Positions 6,213-11,385 of a DNA stretch of 64,000 nt are shown here, piece after piece. How positions within the stretch are numbered: the stretch's first letter is position 1; each line of letters begins with the position of its first letter. This stretch comes from a virus: positions 1-64,000 of IMG/VR virus record IMGVR_UViG_3300036770_005084; one strand, written 5' to 3'. The notes under the pieces were generated by a model. It saw nothing but the letters and a program-made list of their open reading frames with translations. It was not told the DNA's origin and searched no databases. The position numbers and the translations under genes were made by a program.

Positions 6213-6457
6213 TGCGACTTCAATCTAAAGATGGCAACATGGTGGTAGATTTCTATCCCATCAGAACTCCAATGGGTGATGTATCCAAAGAGTGGTATCT
6301 AAAGATTCTCACTTTTATGGGTGAAACTCAATCTAAGAAATTCATCAAAAAAGATGATATGAATCTTGAGATTGAAGATTATAATAATTCTCACAACTAT
6401 GAAGTTGTAAAGTTCAATACTATTCCACAACTTGCTAATCCTTTTGCTACTGTCTGA
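6212..6457 (+). CDS. Hypothetical protein, 81 aa
   Basis: An 81-aa protein of mixed strands (GNMVVDFYPIRTPMGDVS, WYLKILTFMG) with a lysine/aspartate middle. It is the third gene of the ArdA operon. No family is recognised. Confidence 0.6.
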   Translation: MRLQSKDGNMVVDFYPIRTPMGDVSKEWYLKILTFMGETQSKKFIKKDDMNLEIEDYNNSHNYEVVKFNTIPQLANPFATV

Positions 6458-6459
6458 TC

Positions 6460-6666
6460 ATGCTACTTCAACTTACCGACATTGAATTTGATTTTGTTGA
6501 TTCTGAGGGAGAACTTCCTTATGATGAACAGGTTGCAGTTTCTAACTCTGTGATTGGGGAAGTCTTTGATGTTGATGATGAGGATGAACTTGCAGATGTA
6601 ATCACTGATGAAACTGGGTGGTGTATTAAATCACTCAATTACATTGAAATTGTTGAATCTAACTGA
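6460..6666 (+). CDS. Hypothetical very acidic protein, 68 aa
   Basis: The 68 residues include a run VFDVDDEDELADVITDE and only one lysine, giving a strongly negative charge. In this operon, alongside an ArdA-like protein, a DNA-mimic or inhibitor role is possible but unproven. Confidence 0.6.
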   Translation: MLLQLTDIEFDFVDSEGELPYDEQVAVSNSVIGEVFDVDDEDELADVITDETGWCIKSLNYIEIVESN

Positions 6667-6668
6667 CA

Positions 6669-6851
6669 ATGGAAACTCAAACTCGCAATGAATTGGTTGA
6701 AGCATATGTTGATCGTGTGCTTGATAATATGTCAACCAAAGATTTGATTCGAATTGTAGCAGATCAACTTGAAGAAAATCTATCCGCATATAGTGATGAT
6801 GAACTCATTGCGGAGATTGATGAGTATTATCCAGAATTGCTTGAGACATGA
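6669..6851 (+). CDS. Conserved small acidic phage protein, 60 aa
   Basis: METQTRNELVEAYVDRVLD... with a central helix and a C-terminal DDELIAEIDEYYPELLE. From memory, this kind of short helical protein (an NELVEAxVD start and YxPELLE end) is common in T4-like cyanophages and unassigned. It is the last gene before the tandem hairpins. Confidence 0.7.
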   Translation: METQTRNELVEAYVDRVLDNMSTKDLIRIVADQLEENLSAYSDDELIAEIDEYYPELLET

Positions 6852-6859
6852 TCTAACAT

Positions 6860-6886
6860 CATCTCATCGAGTCCAATGATGAGATG
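6860..6886 (+). other. 9-bp stem hairpin abutting the recurrent hairpin
   Basis: CATCTCATC (6860-6868) and GATGAGATG (6878-6886) form a perfect 9-bp stem with a 9-base loop. Its last two bases are also the first two of the next hairpin (6885-6908), so the two helices compete at their junction. This is the only copy of the module preceded by a second strong stem. Confidence 0.7.
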
Positions 6887-6908
6887 TGCCACTTGTTTTT
6901 GTGGCACA
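6885..6908 (+). repeat. Recurrent intergenic hairpin, perfect 8-bp stem
   Basis: TGTGCCAC (6885-6892) pairs with GTGGCACA (6901-6908). The loop TTGTTTTT differs from the CTGTAG-type loops, while the stem is identical to the 5577 copy. Conserved arms with a changed loop point to selection on the stem. Confidence 0.8.
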
Positions 6909-6933
6909 CTAAATGAGCACAGACCCCAAAAGG

Positions 6934-6942
6934 TGCTATATT
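6934..6942 (+). promoter_or_regulatory. Extended -10 promoter (TGCTATATT)
   Basis: TGC plus TATATT (6937-6942), about 55 bases before the ATG at 6998. It follows the hairpin at the same kind of distance as at 5628. There is no clear -35. Confidence 0.55.
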
Positions 6943-6997
6943 AAGAGGGTGGAAGGGGTCAGACCCACCCACAAACGTTCAACTTACTTAAATTACA

Positions 6998-7195
6998 ATG
7001 ACTGTTGCTTTCTCTAAAGATCTGATGATTGGTATGCTCCGCAAGGGTGAGACTGGAAATCAGATTCTTGACATTCTTGATGTGATTGCACCTGACAATA
7101 CTGAACTCACCCGTGAGCAAGTTTGTGAGGATCTTGCGATTGCTGATTGTCCTGAGAACGATGATGAGATTGCTGCTTATCTTGCTGCAGTCTGA
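6998..7195 (+). CDS. Hypothetical protein, 65 aa
   Basis: The 65-aa product starts MTVAFSKDLMIGMLRKGETGNQ and continues ILDILDVI, followed by an acidic C-terminal helix (EIAAYLAAV). Its codon use (CGT, CGC, GCT) is typical of the early region. It heads the third operon (6998-7995). No function is known. Confidence 0.65.
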   Translation: MTVAFSKDLMIGMLRKGETGNQILDILDVIAPDNTELTREQVCEDLAIADCPENDDEIAAYLAAV

Positions 7196-7220
7196 GTTCA
7201 ATTCTTTATTCTTTTTCATC

Positions 7221-7406
7221 ATGTTTATTGCTTGTCCCGTAACATTCATTCTTGAAGATGCGGAATGGTTTGATGATGTTTTTGAAGCAACTGAATCTGC
7301 ACTTGATTGGAGTGCGGAACTATCTGGTGAGAATGTGATTGTTTATGAGGCAATCGAAGGTAACTATGGTTACGACTTCAAACCACTTTCTACAATTTCT
7401 GCCTGA
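7221..7406 (+). CDS. Hypothetical acidic protein, 61 aa
   Basis: The start is ATG 7221; the longer frame upstream overlaps the previous gene and is unlikely to be translated. The product (FILEDAEWFDDVFEATESAL...) is very acidic with a single lysine (FKPLS near the C-terminus). The family is unknown. Confidence 0.6.
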   Translation: MFIACPVTFILEDAEWFDDVFEATESALDWSAELSGENVIVYEAIEGNYGYDFKPLSTISA

Positions 7407-7414
7407 TTCTACTA

Positions 7415-7744
7415 ATGAACGCACAACTTTCGATTGATAAATGTAAAGTAATGTGGGTTGTTGGTGCATTGCAACGACTTGCGACTTTAGGTATGATTGG
7501 TCCTGACATTCCACTACAACTTACTCCAGAGGCAGTGGAAGATTATATTGAGATTGATAATCATCGAGATATTCTTTTTCAGTCAGACTTTGAGATTGCA
7601 TCTATCTTCACACAAATTGTAAAATGTGAATGTGATGATGAACCAAGTTCTGATGATATTAAAGGTATTGTAAATTTAATTCTTGAGTATAAGAACAATC
7701 GCACTGAGATTGTTAAGTTTGCTCTTTCACACCAAGTTATTTGA
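7415..7744 (+). CDS. Hypothetical protein, 109 aa
   Basis: A 109-aa mixed alpha/beta protein starting MNAQLSIDKCKVMWVVGAL, with several acidic stretches (ECDDEPSSDDIKGIV). Its stop overlaps the region just before the next ATG. No domain is recognised. Confidence 0.65.
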   Translation: MNAQLSIDKCKVMWVVGALQRLATLGMIGPDIPLQLTPEAVEDYIEIDNHRDILFQSDFEIASIFTQIVKCECDDEPSSDDIKGIVNLILEYKNNRTEIVKFALSHQVI

Positions 7745-7746
7745 TA

Positions 7747-7995
7747 ATGTTTAATCAACTTGAATTTCAACAACACGGTCTTAAAGATTGTGTACATGCA
7801 AAGTATCAGTTCTCAAATGATTGGAGTATTTCTATTGTTTCCGGACCTGCTGGTTGTGGATTATATGGGAATCTAGAAGATGAGACATATGAAGTTGCAA
7901 TCTACCGACCGAATGGAAATATGACTGAAGATGTGATTGGATGGAATACTAAACAGGAAGTGTCTGCGATGATGAGAGTACTGTCTCAACTCTAG
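7747..7995 (+). CDS. Hypothetical protein, 82 aa
   Basis: The start is ATG 7747; a TTG two codons earlier is possible. It looks like an all-beta protein: KYQFSNDWSISIVSGPAG, then EDETYEVAIYRPNG, then a C-terminal helix. The pattern of strands followed by glycine turns is common in small phage effectors, but I recognise no family. Confidence 0.65.
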   Translation: MFNQLEFQQHGLKDCVHAKYQFSNDWSISIVSGPAGCGLYGNLEDETYEVAIYRPNGNMTEDVIGWNTKQEVSAMMRVLSQL

Positions 7996-7997
7996 TC

Positions 7998-8020
7998 CAG
8001 CATACCGATAAGGGATGCTG
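7998..8020 (+). other. Intergenic hairpin (CAGCAT/ATGCTG)
   Basis: CAGCAT (7998-8003) pairs with ATGCTG (8015-8020) around an 11-base loop, just after the stop of the 82-aa gene. It differs in sequence from the GTGCCAC hairpins but holds the same position, before a promoter. Confidence 0.5.
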
Positions 8021-8044
8021 ATAGGTAGAAGAACCGTAAACCCC

Positions 8045-8073
8045 TTGACAACCATCCAGATCCGTGCTATGAT
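8045..8073 (+). promoter_or_regulatory. Strong sigma-70-like promoter (TTGACA-17-TATGAT)
   Basis: A perfect -35 TTGACA (8045-8050), a 17-base spacer and TATGAT (8068-8073) preceded by TGC, giving both a consensus -35 and an extended -10. It is among the strongest promoter matches in the early region and drives the small genes from about 8098 onward. Confidence 0.8.
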
Positions 8074-8097
8074 GAACGAAGTTCAGAGGATGAGACC

Positions 8098-8271
8098 TTG
8101 ACCACTGCTCAACGAATGGAAAAACAATTTTTCATCAATTTCATTCAACTTATCAATGAGGTTCAAGGTAAGACTAAACTTCCTTCGCAGATTGTTAAGA
8201 ATCGCAAGTCTGCTTGGGTTAAGCAAGTTGTAAATCCCAAGCAAAAGAAAGATGCACTTTCTCTTGTGTAG
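8098..8271 (+). CDS. Small basic protein, 51-57 aa
   Basis: Two starts are possible: TTG 8098, which has an AGAGG ribosome site at a proper distance, or ATG 8116 without one. The C-terminal half is basic (IVKNRKSAWVKQVVNPKQKKDAL), and an N-terminal helix FFINFIQLINEVQGK precedes it. It may bind nucleic acid, which is inference from charge. It is the first gene of the 8045 promoter. Confidence 0.55.
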   Translation: MTTAQRMEKQFFINFIQLINEVQGKTKLPSQIVKNRKSAWVKQVVNPKQKKDALSLV

Positions 8272-8293
8272 TTCTTTTCTTCCTTCCTTTTTC
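8271..8293 (+). repeat. Pyrimidine-rich leader repeat, copy 1
   Basis: GTTCTTTTCTTCCTTCCTTTTTC lies between two small genes and recurs at 8494-8517 with one extra T. Both copies precede a start codon by 17-25 bases. They contain no Shine-Dalgarno sequence. Confidence 0.7.
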
Positions 8294-8307
8294 TTTTTCT
8301 TCAATCA

Positions 8308-8493
8308 ATGATGAAACTCACCAAGGCACAAAAAGAAATTCTTCTCACTCTTGAGAATGGTGATGTTGTGAATAACTGGTCTCAACGTATGCGAGCAATT
8401 CAACCACTGATTGATGCTGGTATTGTTTATATCAAGGTGACGAATGATAAGAATGGTATTACAGAAGATGTAAGAGTTGCACTGGTTGATTAA
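8308..8493 (+). CDS. Hypothetical protein, winged-helix-like, 61 aa
   Basis: The frame opens with two ATG codons. KLTKAQKEILLTLENGDVV... continues with a helix (RMRAIQPLIDAG) and ends with a beta hairpin (IVYIKVTNDKNGI). The order of helices then hairpin resembles a small winged-helix fold, which suggests DNA binding but is not diagnostic. It lies between the two pyrimidine-rich leaders. Confidence 0.6.
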   Translation: MMKLTKAQKEILLTLENGDVVNNWSQRMRAIQPLIDAGIVYIKVTNDKNGITEDVRVALVD

Positions 8494-8517
8494 GTTCTTT
8501 TTCTTCCTTCCTTTTTC
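8494..8517 (+). repeat. Pyrimidine-rich leader repeat, copy 2
   Basis: GTTCTTTTTCTTCCTTCCTTTTTC matches the 8271 copy apart from one added T. It follows the stop of the 61-aa gene and precedes the ATG at 8540. Confidence 0.7.
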
Positions 8518-8539
8518 ACTAAACCAAGAGTTCTTTCTT

Positions 8540-8743
8540 ATGACTATCGACCAACTGATTTCGATTCTCAATCGTGCCAAAGAATCTGCCGGTGGTGATA
8601 CTGAAGTTCAGATTTGCTCTAGTGATTATTGCTTCGCAGATTCTTCCAATGTTGTCAATGTTGTGATTCAAGATTGTAAATCTTTGATGAGTGATGAAGA
8701 TGGAAATACTACACTTTATCTTGTTAAACCTTATGGTTCTTGA
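8540..8743 (+). CDS. Hypothetical protein, 67 aa
   Basis: The start is ATG 8540; the frame upstream runs through the pyrimidine leader and is not translated. The N-terminal helix (TIDQLISILNRAKES) is followed by strands (DTEVQICSSDYC, NVVNVVIQDC, TTLYLVKPYG). The plan of a helix then strands, with a D-x-EV turn, recurs in small phage proteins of unknown role. Confidence 0.65.
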   Translation: MTIDQLISILNRAKESAGGDTEVQICSSDYCFADSSNVVNVVIQDCKSLMSDEDGNTTLYLVKPYGS

Positions 8744-8779
8744 TTAAGTTCTTTCATCTGTCCCACATAAAAACAAGCA

Positions 8780-8941
8780 ATGCTGATTAAAACTGTTTTC
8801 GACGTTCATACTCATCAACCTGTGTATGCTATTTGTAATGCACAACATCAATGTGGTATGATTACGACTAACATTCTCAATGCTATTAAAGCAGCACAAT
8901 GTAAAGACTTCAATCAAGTTCAAACTTTAATCAATTCCTGA
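8780..8941 (+). CDS. Hypothetical protein, 53 aa
   Basis: MLIKTVFDVHTHQPVYAI... with three cysteines and several histidines (AQHQCGM), then a helix (AIKAAQCKDFNQVQTLI). Cysteine and histidine spacing does not make a clear zinc motif. The stop overlaps the next ATG. Confidence 0.55.
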   Translation: MLIKTVFDVHTHQPVYAICNAQHQCGMITTNILNAIKAAQCKDFNQVQTLINS

Positions 8942-9024
8942 TGAAACTCAAAACTAAAATCAATCTATTGTCTAAAGCAATTAACGGTAAAGAACTACTC
9001 ATTATTCTGAATTCAATCAAATGA
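8941..9024 (+). CDS. Possible micro-protein, 27 aa
   Basis: An ATG coupled to the upstream TGA opens 27 codons (MKLKTKINLLSKAINGKELL...) and its stop overlaps the next ATG by four bases. The position fits the packed gene arrangement, but the length gives little support. Confidence 0.35.
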   Translation: MKLKTKINLLSKAINGKELLIILNSIK

Positions 9025-9230
9025 CAAACAAAGTGTTTCAAATTGAATTGTGTAAAGAGGATGCACAAAGAATACTTGATGCACTTGAATTACTCCAATG
9101 TCAGACTAAACAACAGATTGATGATTGTAAGAGTGAAGAACAACAAACCATTGCCTGGTTAGAATGGTCTTATGTAAGTGAATTACATTATGATTTGGAT
9201 TGTAAGTTTAGATTAGAGACCTGGAATTGA
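9021..9230 (+). CDS. Hypothetical coiled protein, 69 aa
   Basis: A helical, charged protein: FQIELCKEDAQRILDALEL, then QTKQQIDDCKSEEQQTIAWL. It is the last gene before the 850-base non-coding region, with its stop five bases before the first DnaA-box-like 9-mer. Confidence 0.65.
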   Translation: MTNKVFQIELCKEDAQRILDALELLQCQTKQQIDDCKSEEQQTIAWLEWSYVSELHYDLDCKFRLETWN

Positions 9231-9235
9231 ATAGT

Positions 9236-9257
9236 TTTCCACAAGGTTGCGGAAAAT
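9236..9257. other. Single DnaA-box-like 9-mer with inverted arm
   Basis: TTTTCCACA at 9236-9244, and GGAAAA at 9252-9257 complementary to its first six bases. It lies 240 bases before the main cluster. Confidence 0.5.
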
Positions 9258-9329
9258 TGTTTTGATTTCATGACTTAGTAAAATGTTAATAATTATTATG
9301 ATGTGAGATATATGTCGTTTATAATGATA

Positions 9330-9353
9330 CCCCTATATCGTCCATTTCAGGGT
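9330..9353 (+). repeat. 24-bp direct repeat, copy 1
   Basis: CCCCTATATCGTCCATTTCAGGGT matches 9569-9592 exactly. The ends (CCCT/AGGG) are self-complementary, so each copy could form a small hairpin. The two copies bracket the DnaA-box cluster. Confidence 0.85.
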
Positions 9354-9483
9354 GTTTATATTGATGGTATTGTACGGTATTGTTTGATATCTGTGATTGT
9401 TCTTTTAATGTCTCTAGTTCTCGTGATCTTGGCCCACAGTTTATCACAAACTCTGAGATCTGTCAAGTGTCACTGTGCCAGTA

Positions 9484-9540
9484 GTTTTCCACAGGTTTTT
9501 CCACAATTTCCACAGGTTTTTCCACAACCCTGTGGAAAAC
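9484..9540. other. Cluster of five DnaA-box-like sites (putative origin element)
   Basis: TTTTCCACA occurs at 9485, 9497 and 9518, ATTTCCACA at 9506, and the inverted TGTGGAAAA at 9531. The block has an internal 21-bp period (two helical turns). Its outer 12 bases, 9484-9495 and 9529-9540, are perfect inverted repeats. TTTTCCACA is the DnaA-box form known from cyanobacterial origins; E. coli uses TTATCCACA. Host DnaA could bind here. Confidence 0.65.
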
Positions 9541-9568
9541 TGTAAATAATTCGATGTTTATTTTGACC

Positions 9569-9592
9569 CCCCTATATCGTCCATTTCAGGGT
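9569..9592 (+). repeat. 24-bp direct repeat, copy 2
   Basis: Identical to 9330-9353, 239 bases away. It begins 30 bases after the last DnaA-box-like site. Confidence 0.85.
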
Positions 9593-9748
9593 TATGAAAT
9601 ACAACTGCACTTCGTGTGTCGTTATCAATCACCTGAAAGGTGTCTAGAATGACCTGTAATCGTCTTTGTTCGTGTAACAGGTAGTCTGAGACCTACGTTA
9701 TATTTTCGTGCTCTCCTCGTGGTTTTTAATGCCCTGGGTATTGCTGGG

Positions 9749-9777
9749 TTGACAGAATAGGGCACTTGATGTACAAT
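9749..9777 (+). promoter_or_regulatory. Strong promoter in non-coding region (TTGACA-17-TACAAT)
   Basis: Perfect -35 TTGACA (9749-9754), a 17-base spacer and TACAAT (9772-9777). No gene starts within the next 280 bases, so the product would be a non-coding RNA or a long leader for the gene near 10079. Confidence 0.65.
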
Positions 9778-9781
9778 TAGA

Positions 9782-9802
9782 ATACAGTACGAGTTACTGT
9801 AT
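9782..9802. promoter_or_regulatory. Palindromic operator-like site at the predicted start site
   Basis: ATACAGTA (9782-9789) and TACTGTAT (9795-9802) are perfect 8-base inverted repeats with a 5-base centre. They begin about 5 bases after the -10 of the promoter at 9749 and so cover the transcription start. This fits a repressor operator or a 5' stem-loop of the RNA. Confidence 0.55.
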
Positions 9803-9840
9803 GTCACTATGGTCACAGTTCGTGTTATTATCTTCGTGTC

Positions 9841-9870
9841 CTGACAGTTATCAATTCGTGCCATTATAAT
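9841..9870 (+). promoter_or_regulatory. Second promoter-like sequence (CTGACA-18-TATAAT)
   Basis: CTGACA (9841-9846) and a perfect TATAAT (9865-9870), spaced 18. It is also upstream of non-coding DNA. Confidence 0.45.
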
Positions 9871-10008
9871 TGTTATTAGTAATACAAACTGACAGTGTAT
9901 TCGTTATACTTTGACAGTTTGTGATAATTTATAGGTATATTTTCGTGTTCGTGGAGCACAGTTATATCGGGGGTTGTTTAATTATAATACCGGGTAATGC
10001 GGTTATAA

Positions 10009-10019
10009 GGGGGGGGGGG
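10009..10019 (+). repeat. 11-base G homopolymer
   Basis: An uninterrupted run of 11 G in otherwise AT-rich DNA, 60 bases before the possible ATG at 10079. It could be a G-quadruplex former, a slippage site or an assembly artefact. Confidence 0.85.
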
Positions 10020-10078
10020 TTTTATAATTTTCGAAAGTCCTAACCTACAAAACTTTGAAAACGAGAAAGTTATTTCAA

Positions 10079-10246
10079 ATGCTAAAAAAAATTTTTTGGA
10101 GTAAAAAAAATCCTGTGAGGTTTTTGTATAATCATGTGTATGGGACAGAAACGAGTCCTTGGGATGAGATTCATTATATTGGGATTGTATTGGGAGAGAC
10201 AGTGAAGATTATTGGGAGTCACTATATAAAAAAATTTCGGATATAA
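10079..10246 (+). CDS. Hypothetical basic protein, 55 aa
   Basis: ATG 10079 opens 55 codons; a TTG at 10055 would extend it by eight. The N-terminus is basic (LKKIFWSKKNPVRFL) and is followed by a mixed segment ending IIGSHYIKKFRI. No good ribosome site is visible, so translation is uncertain. It is the first candidate gene after the gene-free region. Confidence 0.45.
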   Translation: MLKKIFWSKKNPVRFLYNHVYGTETSPWDEIHYIGIVLGETVKIIGSHYIKKFRI

Positions 10247-10249
10247 AAA

Positions 10250-10411
10250 ATGGTATATAAGTTAATTGCAAGGGAACGAGTATTTTGTGAGGGTAGTTTA
10301 GATGAGTGTCAAAAGACTCTCACAGAGATAACTCAGATGATAAGTGCAGGATTAACGACTGATTTTCAGGTCGAAGAATTTTTAATCCTCAACTTGACTG
10401 GGAATAAATAA
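10250..10411 (+). CDS. Hypothetical protein, 53 aa
   Basis: MVYKLIARERVFCEGSLDE... then a helix (CQKTLTEITQMISAG) and a short acidic C-terminus. Its pattern (a strand containing xxCEG, a helix, then a strand) is the same as in the 60-aa protein at 11198 (YQILCEGRIIYKNLSQDEM), so the two may be distant paralogues flanking the glycosyltransferase gene. Confidence 0.55.
   Translation: MVYKLIARERVFCEGSLDECQKTLTEITQMISAGLTTDFQVEEFLILNLTGNK
10403..10410 (+). promoter_or_regulatory. Late-promoter-like octamer (AATAAATA)
   Basis: GAATAAATA at 10402-10410 lies 52 bases before the glycosyltransferase ATG. It matches the T4 late consensus TATAAATA at seven of eight bases, like the 50167 site. It overlaps a stop codon, so it may be coincidental. 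Confidence 0.35.
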
Positions 10412-10461
10412 TCGAGTATCATGAAGTGGTACGTATACGTATTTGTTGTTGAATTAATTTT

Positions 10462-11220
10462 ATGGCCAAGAAAGGATTTACAGTTAAGAATACCGTAGAG
10501 AAAGAACCTGATCAGTTATTTGATATTGATGAATGTAAGGAACGTATTAGGGGCAAGACGATTGTATTTTGTCTACCAGGTAGGGGAGTTTCATATCGAT
10601 TCTTAAAATCATTTGTGCAGTTATGTTTTGATCTTGTACAATCTGGTGCTGCGATTCAGATTTCACAAGATTATAGTTCAATGGTAAACTTTGCTCGATG
10701 CAAATGTTTAGGTGCGAATGTACTAAGGGGACCAGATCAATTACCTTGGGATGGTAAACTCAAGTATGATTATCAACTATGGATTGATAGTGATATTGTT
10801 TTTAATACTGAAGCATTTTGGGCATTGTTTGCAATGGATAAGGACATTGCATGTGGATGGTATGCTACTGAGGATGGAAGAACAACATCTGTAGCACATT
10901 GGTTAGATGAGGATGATTTCAAGAGTAATGGTGGAGTGATGAATCATGAGATGGTAGATACCATTACAAATCGTAAGAAACCATTTACTGTAGATTATAC
11001 GGGATTTGGGTGGACTATGATTAAGAATGGAGTATTTGAGCATCCAGAGATGAAGTATCCATGGTTTGCTCCGCAGATGCAAGTCTTTGAATCTGGTGAA
11101 GTACAGGACATGTGTGGAGAAGATGTATCATTCTGTCTCGATGCTACACGTAAGTGTGGATTTGAAATCTGGTGTCATCCTCAAATTCGTGTCGGACATG
11201 AAAAGACAAGAATCATCTGA
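10462..11220 (+). CDS. GT-A type glycosyltransferase
   Basis: The 252-aa protein carries the GT-A D-x-D metal and sugar-nucleotide motif as WIDSD (residues 107-111). A C-terminal GEDVSFCLDATRKCGFEIW...GH (219-245) matches the usual E-D-v-x-F-c...G pattern of the acceptor and catalytic region. Such enzymes transfer sugars from nucleotide donors. In phages they modify DNA bases, phage proteins or host surface glycans, and which applies here is unclear. It stands among small genes between the origin-like region and the baseplate genes. Similar genes are frequent in T4-like cyanophages. Confidence 0.8.
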   Translation: MAKKGFTVKNTVEKEPDQLFDIDECKERIRGKTIVFCLPGRGVSYRFLKSFVQLCFDLVQSGAAIQISQDYSSMVNFARCKCLGANVLRGPDQLPWDGKLKYDYQLWIDSDIVFNTEAFWALFAMDKDIACGWYATEDGRTTSVAHWLDEDDFKSNGGVMNHEMVDTITNRKKPFTVDYTGFGWTMIKNGVFEHPEMKYPWFAPQMQVFESGEVQDMCGEDVSFCLDATRKCGFEIWCHPQIRVGHEKTRII

Positions 11221-11380
11221 TAGTTATCAGATTTTATGTGAAGGTAGGATCATTTATAAGAATCTCTCTCAAGATGAGATGTTTGACGTTATGGATGATC
11301 TTGCCGAACAATTTATAGAGACAGGTCTTCCCAAACCAGAAGACATTATGGTAGAATGTGTAAGTACTAAGGAGATTTAA
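11198..11380 (+). CDS. Hypothetical protein, 60 aa
   Basis: The start is ATG 11198, overlapping the glycosyltransferase by 23 bases. A longer frame upstream would lie entirely inside that gene. The product SYQILCEGRIIYKNLSQDEM... continues with an acidic helix and a proline (GLPKPEDIMVECV). See 10250 for a possible paralogue. No function is known. Confidence 0.55.
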   Translation: MKRQESSDSYQILCEGRIIYKNLSQDEMFDVMDDLAEQFIETGLPKPEDIMVECVSTKEI

Positions 11381-11385
11381 AGATT

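Larger units (their letters stand above)
9231..10078. other. Gene-free region with origin-like features
   Basis: About 850 bases carry no convincing gene on either strand. They contain six 9-mers TTTTCCACA or one-mismatch forms (9236, 9485, 9497, 9506, 9518 on the + strand; 9531 inverted), a 24-bp direct repeat at 9330 and 9569, eight copies of TTCGTG between 9611 and 9953, two sigma-70-like promoters (9749, 9841), an inverted repeat over one start site, and an 11-base G run at 10009. The composition differs from the neighbours: low in coding signal, rich in short repeats. A replication origin or a regulatory non-coding RNA locus is the best reading. Confidence 0.6.

Noticed and set aside
9303-9545. 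80-codon + frame with a hydrophobic stretch in the gene-free region
   Set aside because: It starts with GTG without a ribosome site, and its last third is made of the DnaA-box repeats. The proline/glutamine repeat at the C-terminus is only the translation of those repeats.
9625-9864. 79-codon minus-strand frame in the gene-free region
   Set aside because: No other gene is on this strand, there is no ribosome site, and the frame overlaps the promoters and TTCGTG repeats. The peptide is low in complexity and looks random.
10055-10078. TTG start for the gene at 10079
   Set aside because: No ribosome site precedes it and an ATG follows eight codons later in frame.
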